Source: Actinoplanes sp. M2I2 (GTDB lineage: Bacteria; Actinomycetota; Actinomycetes; Mycobacteriales; Micromonosporaceae). Taken from it: DNA of 64,000 nucleotides. A program made the position numbers and the translations under genes. This document shows positions 34,039 to 41,937 of this stretch, piece by piece. The stretch covers positions 62,001-126,000 of the forward strand of contig NZ_JALPVJ010000013.1 of assembly GCF_023544445.1 (NCBI RefSeq), in the 5' to 3' direction. Position 1 is the stretch's first letter; each line of letters starts with the position of its first letter. The notes below the pieces were generated by a model, which saw only the letters and a list, made by a program, of their open reading frames with translations, did not search any database and was not told where the DNA came from.

Positions 34039-34690
34039 ATGGTGACGGAGTCAGCGTCGGCCGGTGACCGCCCACCCGGGGATCGTGATGCCGCCATCCT
34101 GCCGACGTTGCTGGCGGGAGTGCTCGATCTCGGACGGCGCGCGGGTCGGTCCGTGAGCTCCTGGTTCTCCGGTACGGGACTCGATCCGGCGCTTCTCTAC
34201 CTACGCGTCACGCTATCGTCGTACGTTCCGATGCCCGGTCCAGTTCTCGGCCGACGCCAACCGCATGGTGTTCCCGAAAGAACTGCTCGATCGCCCGTTG
34301 CCGACGCAACACGTGGCCACCCGGCAATTGGCCCTGGAGGTGTGCCGCCGATATCTGGCCTCGGAGCAAGCCCGGCCCGATATCGTGACGTCGGTCGAGA
34401 CGCTGGTGAGCGGCAATCTACGGCAACCGCCCTCGATGCGGGAAGTCGCGGACAGGCTGTACATCACAGAACGGACGCTGCGCCGCCGGCTGGCCGATTC
34501 CGGGGAGCGTTTCAGCGGGATCCGCGATCGTGCCCGCGAGCATCACGCCACCTCGTTGCTGCAGCGGACGACCATGCCGGTGGAAGACGTGGCCGCCGAG
34601 GTCGGCTTCACCGACGGTCGTGAGTTCCGCCGGGCGTACGTCCGGTGGAGTGGACGAACGCCCACGGAGGCGCGCAGATCCGCAGGATGA
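34039..34690 (+). pseudogene. AraC-family regulator with internal deletion and frameshift
   Basis: The first part (frame of ATG 34039) reads as an AraC/arabinose-binding-type N-terminus (LLAGVLDLGRRAGRSVSSWF, SGTGLDPALL). At ~34195-34203 the homology moves to another frame that continues YASRYRRTFRCPVQFSADA, then a normal C-terminal AraC HTH (PPSMREVADRLYITERTLRR, VEDVAAEVGFTDGREFRRAY). Intact relatives have roughly 100 more residues between the two parts. An internal deletion with frame change is the simplest reading. An ATG at 34265 could still express a 141-aa HTH-only protein. Confidence 0.7.
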
Positions 34691-34736
34691 GCCGTGCCGG
34701 GGAGTGTCACCTCCGGCACCCTCCCGTGCGGTCACA

Positions 34737-34766
34737 CGGGGCTTCACCCGTGTGTTACCCGGGGTC
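34737..34766 (+). repeat. Interspersed palindromic element, copy C
   Basis: Reads CGGGG-CTTCA-CCCGTG-TGT-TACCCGGGGTC. Here the hairpin arm extends to eight base pairs (CACACGGG/CCCGTGTG). It begins 47 bases after the AraC pseudogene and lies 283 bases before the carotenoid oxygenase start. Matches copies A and B in order and spacing. Confidence 0.75.
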
Positions 34767-35048
34767 ACCCGGTTCGCCGGTGTCCGAGGCTGAAGACATC
34801 AATCCGCAGCACTCGCCGGGTCGGGAGAAATCTGGGAAGCCGGGGCCCGGCCGGCTGACACCGAAGGCCGGTTGTCCGAACTGCCCCCCGTCCTGGCTGG
34901 TTCCGCCCTTCATCATCACGCTGGTGCGCTGCTCCCATCGGTATGGCAGCGAAGCAGCCACGACGAGCTGCTTTTCACCTCGACCTTTCCGGGCGCTGGA
35001 CGACCCGGGACATCTTCTGCACCGCAGAACCGGACCGAGAGAGGAACC
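34767..35048 (+). other. Leader of the carotenoid-oxygenase gene, no gene seen
   Basis: About 280 bases between repeat copy C and the oxygenase start. The reading frame stays open but composition is not protein-like. The sequence ends in a purine-rich GAGAGAGGAACC ribosome binding site. A promoter is presumed here; I could not define -35/-10 boxes with confidence. Confidence 0.35.
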
Positions 35049-36509
35049 ATGACTCAAGATCTGCGAACCGGCGATTCCGCCATGGCAGGCCTGTACACCT
35101 CCGGGGCTCCCCTTCACGTGACCGGCCACCTTGCCCCGGTCCCGGACGAGATCGACGCCGCCGACCTGCCGGTCGAGGGCGCACTGCCGCCCGAGCTGGT
35201 CGGTCGCCTGTTGCGTAACGGTCCCAATCCGCTGCCCGGCGAGCCCTCCAAGCACTGGCTCGTAGGCCACGGAATGGTGCACGGCATCCGGCTGGAGGGT
35301 GGCCGGGCGACGTGGTACCGCAACCGTTGGGTACGCACGAAGGCGTTCGCCAAGAAGACGACCGGGGAGACGACATATGGCCCTGACGGCGACATCGACC
35401 GGGCCGCCGTCGAGGCGAACACCAGCGTCATCGCGCACGCCGGCAAGATTTTCACGTTGATCGAGTCAGGTCTGCCGCATGTGATGACCCCGGAACTGGA
35501 GACCGTGGGCGTCAGCGACTTCGGCGGCCGGCTCACGACCTCGATGACCGCACACCCCAAGGTCGATCCGGTCACCGGCGAACTGCACTTCTTTGGCTAT
35601 GGGGTGCGACCGCCGTTCTTGACTTACCACAAGCTTTCGGCCTCGGGAGAGCTGGTGACCAGTGCGGCGATCGAGGTCCCCGGTCCGACCATGATGCACG
35701 ATTTCGCGATCACCGAGAAGCACGCCGTGTTCCTCGACCTTCCGTTGACTTTGAATATGAATCGGGCCGACGAGGTGCTCCCTTACGACTGGGACGAGTC
35801 TTACGGCGCCCGGATCGGTGTCATGCCGCTGGAGAGCCCGGGGCAGGTTCGGTGGTACGAGGTCGAACCGTCCTTCGTGTTCCACGTCGGCAACGCCCAC
35901 ACCGACGCCGCCGGGCGAGTGATTCTCGACGGCGCACGCTATGCGGGCGACGACGTGGCCCGGGCGTGGAAAGGCGTCGGCAATCCGATCGCCGGGACCG
36001 GGATTCCCGGGCATCCGGACCCGGAGGGCCCGGCCGCCGCGGCCGCCAACACGGGCCTGGCGCGCCTGCACCGCTGGGTGCTCGATCCGACCACCGGCAC
36101 GGTGACGGAAACGACGCTGGATGACCGGGGAATCGAGTTCCCCACCATCGACGACGACAGAGTCGGTCGCCTCGCCCGCTACCGGTACGCCGTCTCCGGC
36201 GGCGGCCCGCTCGCCACGGCGATCGTCAAACTCGACGCCGATGCCGGGGTCGTCGCCGAACACGACCTGGGTCCCGACGTGGTGGCCAGCGAAGCGGTGT
36301 TCGTCCCGTCCGCCAGCCCGGGCCGGGCCGAGGACGACGGCTGGCTGCTCAGCATCGCCAGCCGCCGTGACGGCGGTGGCTCCAAGCTGCTCGTGCTCGA
36401 TGCCACCGACGTCGGCGGCAAGCCGGTCGCATCCGTCACCCTGCCCCGGCGAGTCCCGGCCGGCTTCCACGGTTCCTGGATCACCGACCAGGAGCTCGAG
36501 CGGCCCTGA
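35049..36509 (+). CDS. Carotenoid oxygenase (RPE65/CCD family)
   Basis: A 486-aa non-haem iron oxygenase of the carotenoid/stilbene cleavage family. ATG 35049 follows GAGAGGAACC. The four Fe-ligand histidines are visible in family context: TAHPKVDP, MMHDFAIT, FVFHVGNAHT and GFHGSW near the C-terminus. NGPNP and HGMVHGIRLEGG match the N-terminal blade. These soluble seven-blade propellers split conjugated double bonds of carotenoids, stilbenes or lignin-type phenylpropenes with O2. No carotenoid biosynthesis gene lies in the window, so a stilbene- or isoeugenol-type substrate is also possible. It is preceded by repeat copy C. Confidence 0.95.
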   Translation: MTQDLRTGDSAMAGLYTSGAPLHVTGHLAPVPDEIDAADLPVEGALPPELVGRLLRNGPNPLPGEPSKHWLVGHGMVHGIRLEGGRATWYRNRWVRTKAFAKKTTGETTYGPDGDIDRAAVEANTSVIAHAGKIFTLIESGLPHVMTPELETVGVSDFGGRLTTSMTAHPKVDPVTGELHFFGYGVRPPFLTYHKLSASGELVTSAAIEVPGPTMMHDFAITEKHAVFLDLPLTLNMNRADEVLPYDWDESYGARIGVMPLESPGQVRWYEVEPSFVFHVGNAHTDAAGRVILDGARYAGDDVARAWKGVGNPIAGTGIPGHPDPEGPAAAAANTGLARLHRWVLDPTTGTVTETTLDDRGIEFPTIDDDRVGRLARYRYAVSGGGPLATAIVKLDADAGVVAEHDLGPDVVASEAVFVPSASPGRAEDDGWLLSIASRRDGGGSKLLVLDATDVGGKPVASVTLPRRVPAGFHGSWITDQELERP

Positions 36510-36572
36510 TCAGGCCGGTGACGATGAGGATCGCGTCCACCTGACGCGACGACCTCGGTCTGCAGTCCGAGA

Positions 36573-36605
36573 CTCCACCGGCGACGTGGTGCGTCGCCGG
36601 TGGAG
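36573..36605. terminator. Perfect 14-bp hairpin between convergent genes
   Basis: CTCCACCGGCGACG, loop TGGTG, CGTCGCCGGTGGAG. It lies between the carotenoid oxygenase and the Lys/Pro-repeat gene and should act in both directions. Confidence 0.8.
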
Positions 36606-36659
36606 CTCGTACCGGCACAGTGGATGAGTTCTCAGCCGCCCCGGCTCTCGAGTCCCCGG

Positions 36660-37325
36660 CTACTGTCCGGCTTCGTCCGGGTCGCTGGTCGGCTGGGTCG
36701 CCGGGTCCTCGGTCTCCACCGGGCTGGGGCTGGACGTCGGGCTCGGGCTGGTCGTCGGGCTGGGGCTGGTCGTCGGGCTCGGGCTGGGGCTGGGCGTCGG
36801 GCCGGCCGTGGGCGTCGGCTGCGGGCGTACGCCTTGGGCCTGGACCTTCGCCGCCGTGTAGAGCGAGCCGACGCGGGTGCCGGTGACAGTGACGCGGTAA
36901 CCGGCGGCGACGGCGCTGAGGCTCTTGCCCCCGCCGTTCACGACGACCCGGGCGCCTGACGGCACGCTGATGGTCACCGTCCGGCCTTTCACGTCCTTCG
37001 TCCCGCTCTTGACCGCGACCGTGATCGTGCCGCCACCGGCGTCGACGGCGGTGACCGATCCGTTGGCGGCGAACGCGACCTTGGCAGGCTTGGCGGGCTT
37101 CGTCGGCTTGGCGGCGGGCTTGGTCGGCTTGACCGCCGGCTTGGTCGGCCTGGCGGCGGGCTTGGTCGGCTTGACCGCGGGCTTGGCGGGTTTGGTGGGC
37201 TTGGCGGAGGTCGCGGGTTTGGCCGCAGCGGGCCCCGCGAGAGCCGGCGCGGAGACGATCGACACGGCCGGAACGGCTGCGACGGCGGCCAGAGCGACGG
37301 CAACGAAGGTACGGCGCATATGCAC
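36660..37325 (-). CDS. Secreted Lys-Pro repeat protein with Ser/Pro tail
   Basis: A 221-aa exported protein. GTG 37325 is seven bases behind AAGGAG; an in-frame ATG at 37319 is an alternative. A Sec-type signal ends near APALAGPAA. Then come about eight KPTKPA / KPAVKPTKPA units, a ~95-residue globular beta-rich domain (VAFAANGSVTAVDAGGGTIT, KDVKGRTVTISVPSGARVVV), and a PTPSPSPSPTTSPSP tail. The Lys/Pro block resembles cell-wall-spanning or polyanion-binding linkers; the middle domain recalls small OB/beta-barrel (DUF5666-like) modules, tentatively. It is divergent from the secreted peroxidase at 37689. Confidence 0.8.
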   Translation of the reverse strand: MHMRRTFVAVALAAVAAVPAVSIVSAPALAGPAAAKPATSAKPTKPAKPAVKPTKPAARPTKPAVKPTKPAAKPTKPAKPAKVAFAANGSVTAVDAGGGTITVAVKSGTKDVKGRTVTISVPSGARVVVNGGGKSLSAVAAGYRVTVTGTRVGSLYTAAKVQAQGVRPQPTPTAGPTPSPSPSPTTSPSPTTSPSPTSSPSPVETEDPATQPTSDPDEAGQ

Positions 37326-37688
37326 GGGCGGTCTCCTTGGTGGGGGAGTCCACCCTCTCGGCCGGCGGTTGCCGATCGGGTGCGACGCCGGTTGCCGTCC
37401 GGTTGCCTTCGGCGGGGCGAACAATCTGCCGCCGCCCGGGCGTTCCTGATGGTGCCTTCCCCGCTGCTGTGGCGGCGTTGCGGCCTCGGCGGGCAGCCCC
37501 GGCTGCCGTTGCATCCTGCACTCGTCGTCGTAACGGCGCCGGATGTCGGCCGGACAGCCGTCCCCAGTCGGGGGAACTCCCGTACATGTGTTTTGTCTGC
37601 CGTGTCCGGTTATGGGTCATCACGTTCCTCCCTACGGCGCCAATGCCGGCGGCGGCGCTGCCGCTGATGTGACTACGGGAGACGCGAG
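37326..37688. promoter_or_regulatory. Divergent promoter region, Lys/Pro-repeat gene and peroxidase
   Basis: 363 bases without a supported gene. The rightward half contains an AT-rich stretch (around 37590-37640, TGTTTTGTC and GGTTATGGGTCATC) that probably carries the peroxidase promoter. The left end carries AAGGAG for the Lys/Pro gene. No clear operator was recognised. Confidence 0.4.
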
Positions 37689-39284
37689 ATGGACGAGCAG
37701 ACCGATCAGACTCCTCAGCCCGACGAGACGGCACTGTCGCAGTGTCCGATGGGGACCGACGGCGTACGGCGGCGGGCGCTGCTGGCGGGAGCCACGGGCG
37801 CTGTGGTGGCGTCGGTGGGTGGCTTGGCGCTGAGTTCCGAGGCCGGCGCGGTTGCTGGTGCCGCGTCCCCGGCCGAAGCAGCCGGACCGGCCAAGCGGTG
37901 GGCCCACGCGGCGGGAGTCCTGCGCGGCAGCGACGTGGCGGTGCGGGCCGGGCGCGACAAGGAGGGTCGCTTCGGCGTGATGTTCAAGGACGCCCAGGGC
38001 TTCGCTCCGCCGGACGACCTGCTCACGAAGCTGGCCGCGCAGATGGGGGAGCCGGACAGTCAGAACCCCTTCGACCTGGACAACCCGCGTGTCCCGGCCG
38101 GTTTCACGTTCCTGGGTCAGTTCATCGACCACGACATGACCCTCGACCGCACACCCGTGCCGGACCAGGAGGTCGACCCGCTGGCGCTGACCAACTTCGA
38201 CACCCCGCTGTTCGACCTGGGATCTCTCTACGGCCGCGGCCCCGACCGGGACCCGGGCCTGTACGAGCCGGGTGGCACCGGGCGTATGCGCGTGGTCCGC
38301 AACGAGCACGGCGTCGACGACCTCCCGCGACAGGCGGACGGCACCGCGCTCGTCGGCGACCACCGCAACGACGAGAACCTCATCATCAGTCAGCTGCATC
38401 TGCTCTTCGCGAAGTTCCACAACCGGTGCCTGGACACGGGCGTCGCGCGCACCCTGGCCGACGCGCAGCGACTCACCCGCTGGCACTTCCAGTGGATCAT
38501 CGTGCACGACTTCCTCGAGCGCCTGGTCGGCGCCGACGTGGTCGCCCGTTTCCTGGACGGGCGCGGGAAGGTCAAGCGGGAGTTCTACAAGCCGAAGAAC
38601 CCGCACCGGCCGATGATGCCGATCGAGTACTCGGTGGCCGCCTACCGGTTCGGGCACAGCATGGTCCGGGCGGCCTACTTGATGAACGCTCGCACCACAC
38701 CGCCCGTGGTGGCCCCGATCTTCGGTGCCGAAGGCGCCGACCTGCGTGGTTCGCGACCGTTGCCCGCCCGCCTGGAAATCGACTGGCAGCACTTCTTCGA
38801 CGTGCCCGGCCGCCCGGCCGGTCCCCGTAATCAGGCCCGCCGCATCGACACGAAGCTCTCGCGTCCGCTGTTCGACCTGCCGGCAACGGTCGTGGCGGAC
38901 GCCATGACGTCGCTCGCCGAACGCAACCTGCTCCGCGGTAAGCGTCTCGGGCTGCCCGCCGGCCAGGACGTCGCAACCAGGATGGGCGTCACCGCCCTGA
39001 CCAACACCCAGCTCGGCCTGCCCGACCCCGCGAATCCCGGCTGGTCCGGCAAGGCGCCGCTGTGGTTCTACATCCTGCGCGAATCCGAGCTGCAGGCCAA
39101 CGGGGAACGTCTGGGCGCGGTCGGCGGCCGTCTGGTCGCCGAGGTCATCCTGGGCATCCTGGACGCCGACAAGGCCTCGTACCTGCACGCGCGACCGGAC
39201 TTCGTCCCGGCGCAGCCCATCGCGACCACCAAGGGCACGTTCCTCATGGGGGATCTGATCACTTTCGCCCAGGGGCTCCGCTAG
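37689..39284 (+). CDS. Secreted animal-type haem peroxidase
   Basis: A 531-aa peroxidase/cyclooxygenase-superfamily protein. ATG 37689 follows GGGAG. The N-terminus carries a Tat-like signal (RRRALLAGATGAVVASVGGL), implying export of a folded cofactor-loaded enzyme. Family marks are the distal His in FLGQFIDHDMTLD, the Arg/Asn-containing GDHRNDENLIISQLHLLFAK, and the proximal His region EYSVAAYRFGHSMVR. Bacterial members (peroxicin-like) oxidise halides, phenols or lipids with H2O2 and may kill competitors. It is divergent from an envelope protein, and a nitrilase-like gene lies downstream. Confidence 0.93.
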   Translation: MDEQTDQTPQPDETALSQCPMGTDGVRRRALLAGATGAVVASVGGLALSSEAGAVAGAASPAEAAGPAKRWAHAAGVLRGSDVAVRAGRDKEGRFGVMFKDAQGFAPPDDLLTKLAAQMGEPDSQNPFDLDNPRVPAGFTFLGQFIDHDMTLDRTPVPDQEVDPLALTNFDTPLFDLGSLYGRGPDRDPGLYEPGGTGRMRVVRNEHGVDDLPRQADGTALVGDHRNDENLIISQLHLLFAKFHNRCLDTGVARTLADAQRLTRWHFQWIIVHDFLERLVGADVVARFLDGRGKVKREFYKPKNPHRPMMPIEYSVAAYRFGHSMVRAAYLMNARTTPPVVAPIFGAEGADLRGSRPLPARLEIDWQHFFDVPGRPAGPRNQARRIDTKLSRPLFDLPATVVADAMTSLAERNLLRGKRLGLPAGQDVATRMGVTALTNTQLGLPDPANPGWSGKAPLWFYILRESELQANGERLGAVGGRLVAEVILGILDADKASYLHARPDFVPAQPIATTKGTFLMGDLITFAQGLR

Positions 39285-39516
39285 CCCCCGCCGGGAACAC
39301 GGTGAGCTCGGGCCACGCCGAGGGCGTGGTGGCGGCGTCGGTCCGCTGCTGCTAGCGTGCGTGCAGGCGTGGCCCACGCCCAACCTCCTGTGACCGTCCC
39401 CGCTGCGCGGTCCTCGACGGAGGCAAAGGGATCGTCATCTCGGGTCGCTGTCCTCGTTCGTTGTCTCGGACGTCTTGATCGCGCGGGGGATCGGCGCACG
39501 GGACAGCGGAGGGCCG

Positions 39517-40515
39517 ATGACAGCCAACAGGAATTTCAAACGCCGGGTACGCGCCCGGGCCGCCAAGACCGGCGAGTCCTACACCGCTGCGCTGAGGCAC
39601 TTCCGCACGGCTCCGCAAGGAGAATCGATGCCGAAGAACACGACCATGCGACTGTCCGTCGCCCAACTCGCCGTGCTGCCCGATCCGGGCGACACCGCGG
39701 CGCTGCGCGACGGCGGTGCGCTCATCCGCCGGCTCATGCGCGACGCCCACGCGGCCGGAGCGCGGTTGCTGCACCTGCCCGAGGGCGCGCTCACCTGCCC
39801 CGACAAGACCATCATGTCGGTCTCCGGTGCCGACCCGGTCGGGCCGGCCGACTGGAGCCGGGCCGACTGGGCGACGCTGGCCGCGGAGCTCCAGGCGATC
39901 ACCGAGCTCGCCGCCCAACTGCGGCTGTGGACGGTTCTGGGGTCGGTCCACCCGTTGACCCCGCCGCGGCGCCCGCACATGAGCCTGTACGTCATCTCCG
40001 ACGACGGCGCGATCGCCACCCGCTACGACGAGCGGATGCTGTCCAACACCAAGGTCAGCCACATGTACACGCCCGGCTCGGCGCCGGTCACGTTCACCGT
40101 TGACGGCGTCCGTTTCGGCTGTGCGCTGGGCATGGAGGCCGCCTATCCCGAGATCTTCCTGGAGTACGAGCGCCTGGATGTCGACTGCGTGCTGTTCTCC
40201 ACCCACGGCCCGGGAACGCAGGTCAACAATGGACCGTTCGCCCTGCAGGCCCAGGCGCTCGCGGCCGCGAACAGCTACTGGGTGAGCTACGCCGGCACCA
40301 GCCAGGACGCCCCGAACGCCCCGTCCGGGGTGATCAGCCCGAACGGCGACTGGATCACCCGTTGCCGGCCCGGCCCGGCCGCCATCACGACAGCCGAGCT
40401 GGACCTCGCCGCCGAGAACCACGCCCGCCCGTGGCGCCGGGTCGCCCGAAGCGACCTGTACGCCCGGCATCAGGCACCCGACGATCCCAGAAGCCTCGAC
40501 CGGACCCGACCCTGA
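39517..40515 (+). CDS. Nitrilase-superfamily protein lacking the catalytic Cys
   Basis: A 332-aa carbon-nitrogen-hydrolase-fold protein. The Glu of the triad is present (HLPEGAL, Glu89), but the Cys position in the I-C-Y-D-x-x-F-P-E motif reads LGMEAAYPE with Gly205, and the Lys position (YRK in active members) reads YDERML. Hydrolysis by the usual thioester route is therefore not expected. The first 37 residues (NRNFKRRVRARAAKTGESYT) form a basic segment unlike nitrilases. An internal ATG at 39628, behind AAGGAGA, would give a 295-aa product without it; ATG 39517 follows CGGAGGG. Both starts look usable. Confidence 0.85.
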   Translation: MTANRNFKRRVRARAAKTGESYTAALRHFRTAPQGESMPKNTTMRLSVAQLAVLPDPGDTAALRDGGALIRRLMRDAHAAGARLLHLPEGALTCPDKTIMSVSGADPVGPADWSRADWATLAAELQAITELAAQLRLWTVLGSVHPLTPPRRPHMSLYVISDDGAIATRYDERMLSNTKVSHMYTPGSAPVTFTVDGVRFGCALGMEAAYPEIFLEYERLDVDCVLFSTHGPGTQVNNGPFALQAQALAAANSYWVSYAGTSQDAPNAPSGVISPNGDWITRCRPGPAAITTAELDLAAENHARPWRRVARSDLYARHQAPDDPRSLDRTRP

Positions 40516-40520
40516 TCCGA

Positions 40521-40561
40521 CCGGTGTTGCCGGCCGGCGCCTGGCCGGCCGGCAACACCGG
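40521..40561 (+). terminator. Perfect 17-bp hairpin after the nitrilase gene
   Basis: CCGGTGTTGCCGGCCGG, a 7-base loop, then its exact reverse complement, starting six bases after the stop. A strong intrinsic-type hairpin without U-tract. Confidence 0.85.
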
Positions 40562-40678
40562 CTCCAGGCTTCGAGGTGGGCCAGGTCACGTCATCCGGAC
40601 GGCTCCCCGAGGGGCCTGCCAGCGTCGCCGCGACGGTGGCTACGGTGTTGATCACGTCCGTCCGAGCGAGGGTGAAAA

Positions 40679-41038
40679 GTGATCGATTCTTCCCAGGGGT
40701 GCACGGTGACGGTGTGCCGGGACTGCTGCTGCGGCAGTGCCGCCAAACATCCGCACGTCGACCACGACGGCCAGCTCCGGCGGCTGCGGGAAGCCTTGCC
40801 CGGGCCGCACCGGGTCCGGACGAGTCTCTGCCTGGACGTGTGTGAGCAGGCCAATGTCGTCGTGGTGCAGCCGGCCCCGGCGGCGCGGCGGGCCGGTGCC
40901 CGGCCGGTGTGGTTCGGCCTGGTCGGGGAGCCGGCCATCGTCGACGATCTCACCCGGTGGGTTCAGGACGGCGGGCCCGGCGTCGCGCCGCTACCCGCGA
41001 TTCTGCAGCTGTCGGCGATCGACCCGCCGACCGCTTGA
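40679..41038 (+). CDS. Thioredoxin-like [2Fe-2S] ferredoxin
   Basis: A 119-aa protein of the thioredoxin-like ferredoxin family. Four cluster Cys occur in family pattern: the first pair in VCRDCCCGSAAKHP and the second in LCLDVCEQANVVVVQP. GTG 40679 follows AGGGTGAAAA. Such proteins carry electrons for oxygenases or dehydrogenases or have regulatory roles. It stands alone between a strong hairpin and a MITE-like inverted repeat, so its redox partner is not evident; the nearest oxygenase is the carotenoid oxygenase 4 kb away. Confidence 0.85.
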   Translation: MIDSSQGCTVTVCRDCCCGSAAKHPHVDHDGQLRRLREALPGPHRVRTSLCLDVCEQANVVVVQPAPAARRAGARPVWFGLVGEPAIVDDLTRWVQDGGPGVAPLPAILQLSAIDPPTA

Positions 41039-41155
41039 GCGGACAAGGCGTGCACCCGTAACGGCGTCACCCCGGACGGCCCGCGCAGTGTGACGCCGCT
41101 GCTCAACCGGCGGTCGCGGGCCGTCGCCGGTCAGGCTGATCGGCCGACTCGGTGG

Positions 41156-41214
41156 TTAGGGCGTATCTGACGGACCACGCCTCACTCCCACGTGATCGGT
41201 CAGATACGCCCTAA
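41156..41214. repeat. 59-bp MITE-like inverted repeat
   Basis: Perfect 16-bp arms: TTAGGGCGTATCTGAC at 41156-41171 and GTCAGATACGCCCTAA at 41199-41214, separated by 27 bases. The arms resemble transposon terminal repeats. The right arm supplies the TAG stop (41211-41213) of the MarR remnant. Alternatively it is simply a bidirectional terminator for the convergent neighbours, but its AT content and length differ from the other G/C hairpins in this window. Confidence 0.6.
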
Positions 41215-41576
41215 GGCGCGTCTGCGCCGACGTCCGCCTCCGCGGCGCGGGAGCGCAGCCGCTGGAAGATCTCGCCGAGCAAGGTCACCTCGTCGGCGGT
41301 GAGGGAGTCGAAGACCAGCCGCCGCACGGCCCGCACATGCGCGGGTGCGGCGCGCTCGATGGCCGCCTGCCCCGCCGCCGTGACGCGGACGAAGGCGCCG
41401 CGCCCGTCGTCCGCGCAGCCGAGCCGGGACACCAGGTCCCGCTTCTCCATCCGGACGACGTGGTGGGACAGCCGGCTGCGTTCCCATTGCAGGCGGCCGG
41501 CCAGCTCGGAGACCCGCATCCGCCCCTCGGGGCTCTCGCTGAGCACGGCCAGCACCTGGTAATCCGGGATCGACAA
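41211..41576 (-). pseudogene. N-terminally truncated MarR regulator
   Basis: The frame gives a MarR winged helix (MRVSELAGRLQWERSRLSHH, then RMEKRDLVSRLGCADDGRG) and a dimerisation tail. Complete relatives have ~40 additional N-terminal residues forming the first dimer helix. Here the frame upstream of SIPDYQVLAVLSES stays open only to 41669, offers no ATG or GTG, and the homology fades near 41640; TTG 41576 is the only near start. The stop lies inside the MITE-like repeat. Both ends thus look altered, suggesting a remnant. Confidence 0.6.
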
Positions 41577-41698
41577 ACCGGACCCGGCCTTTGTGTCGCG
41601 CTGCAGCGCCCTGACCGAGCGCGAGGCTGCGCATCTGATCGCCCCGGGTGGCTGAGCGACGCGGAGACCCTAAGCGGGTGTGCCGGTCGCCGATCGGG

Positions 41699-41878
41699 TC
41701 AACTGTTGATCGAGCCGGTGATGGCGGCGTTGGTGCTGCCCCGCCGGGCGGCTCGCTCCCCGGCCTTGCGGGCCTGCTCAGGCGTCGCTCCACCGGCTGC
41801 GGCTTTCAGGGTCGCGTCCCGCCGGACCTCGTCGAGCCGCGCCTGCCGCTTGCCGCGTAGCTTGCTCCAGAAAGACAT
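41699..41878 (-). CDS. Small basic protein, 59 aa
   Basis: ATG 41878 opens MSFWSKLRGKRQARLDEVRR, then DATLKAAAGGATPEQARKAG and a Ser/Thr-rich end (RRGSTNAAITGSINS). It is strongly basic and helical, with no membrane helix. Basic N-terminal amphipathic helices like FWSKLRGKRQ can bind membranes or RNA. I think similar short proteins occur in other actinobacteria but know no function. It lies 60 bases after the quinone oxidoreductase on the same strand. Confidence 0.6.
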   Translation of the reverse strand: MSFWSKLRGKRQARLDEVRRDATLKAAAGGATPEQARKAGERAARRGSTNAAITGSINS

Positions 41879-41937
41879 GTGTTGATCGTTCCCGCCGGGG
41901 TCGGCGGCAAACCGGCCGCTTCCGCACCGGTTGCTGA

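Noticed and set aside
37081..37230. Regular repeats resembling a repeat array
   Set aside because: They are codon repeats of the KPTKPA protein segment, without spacers; not a CRISPR array.
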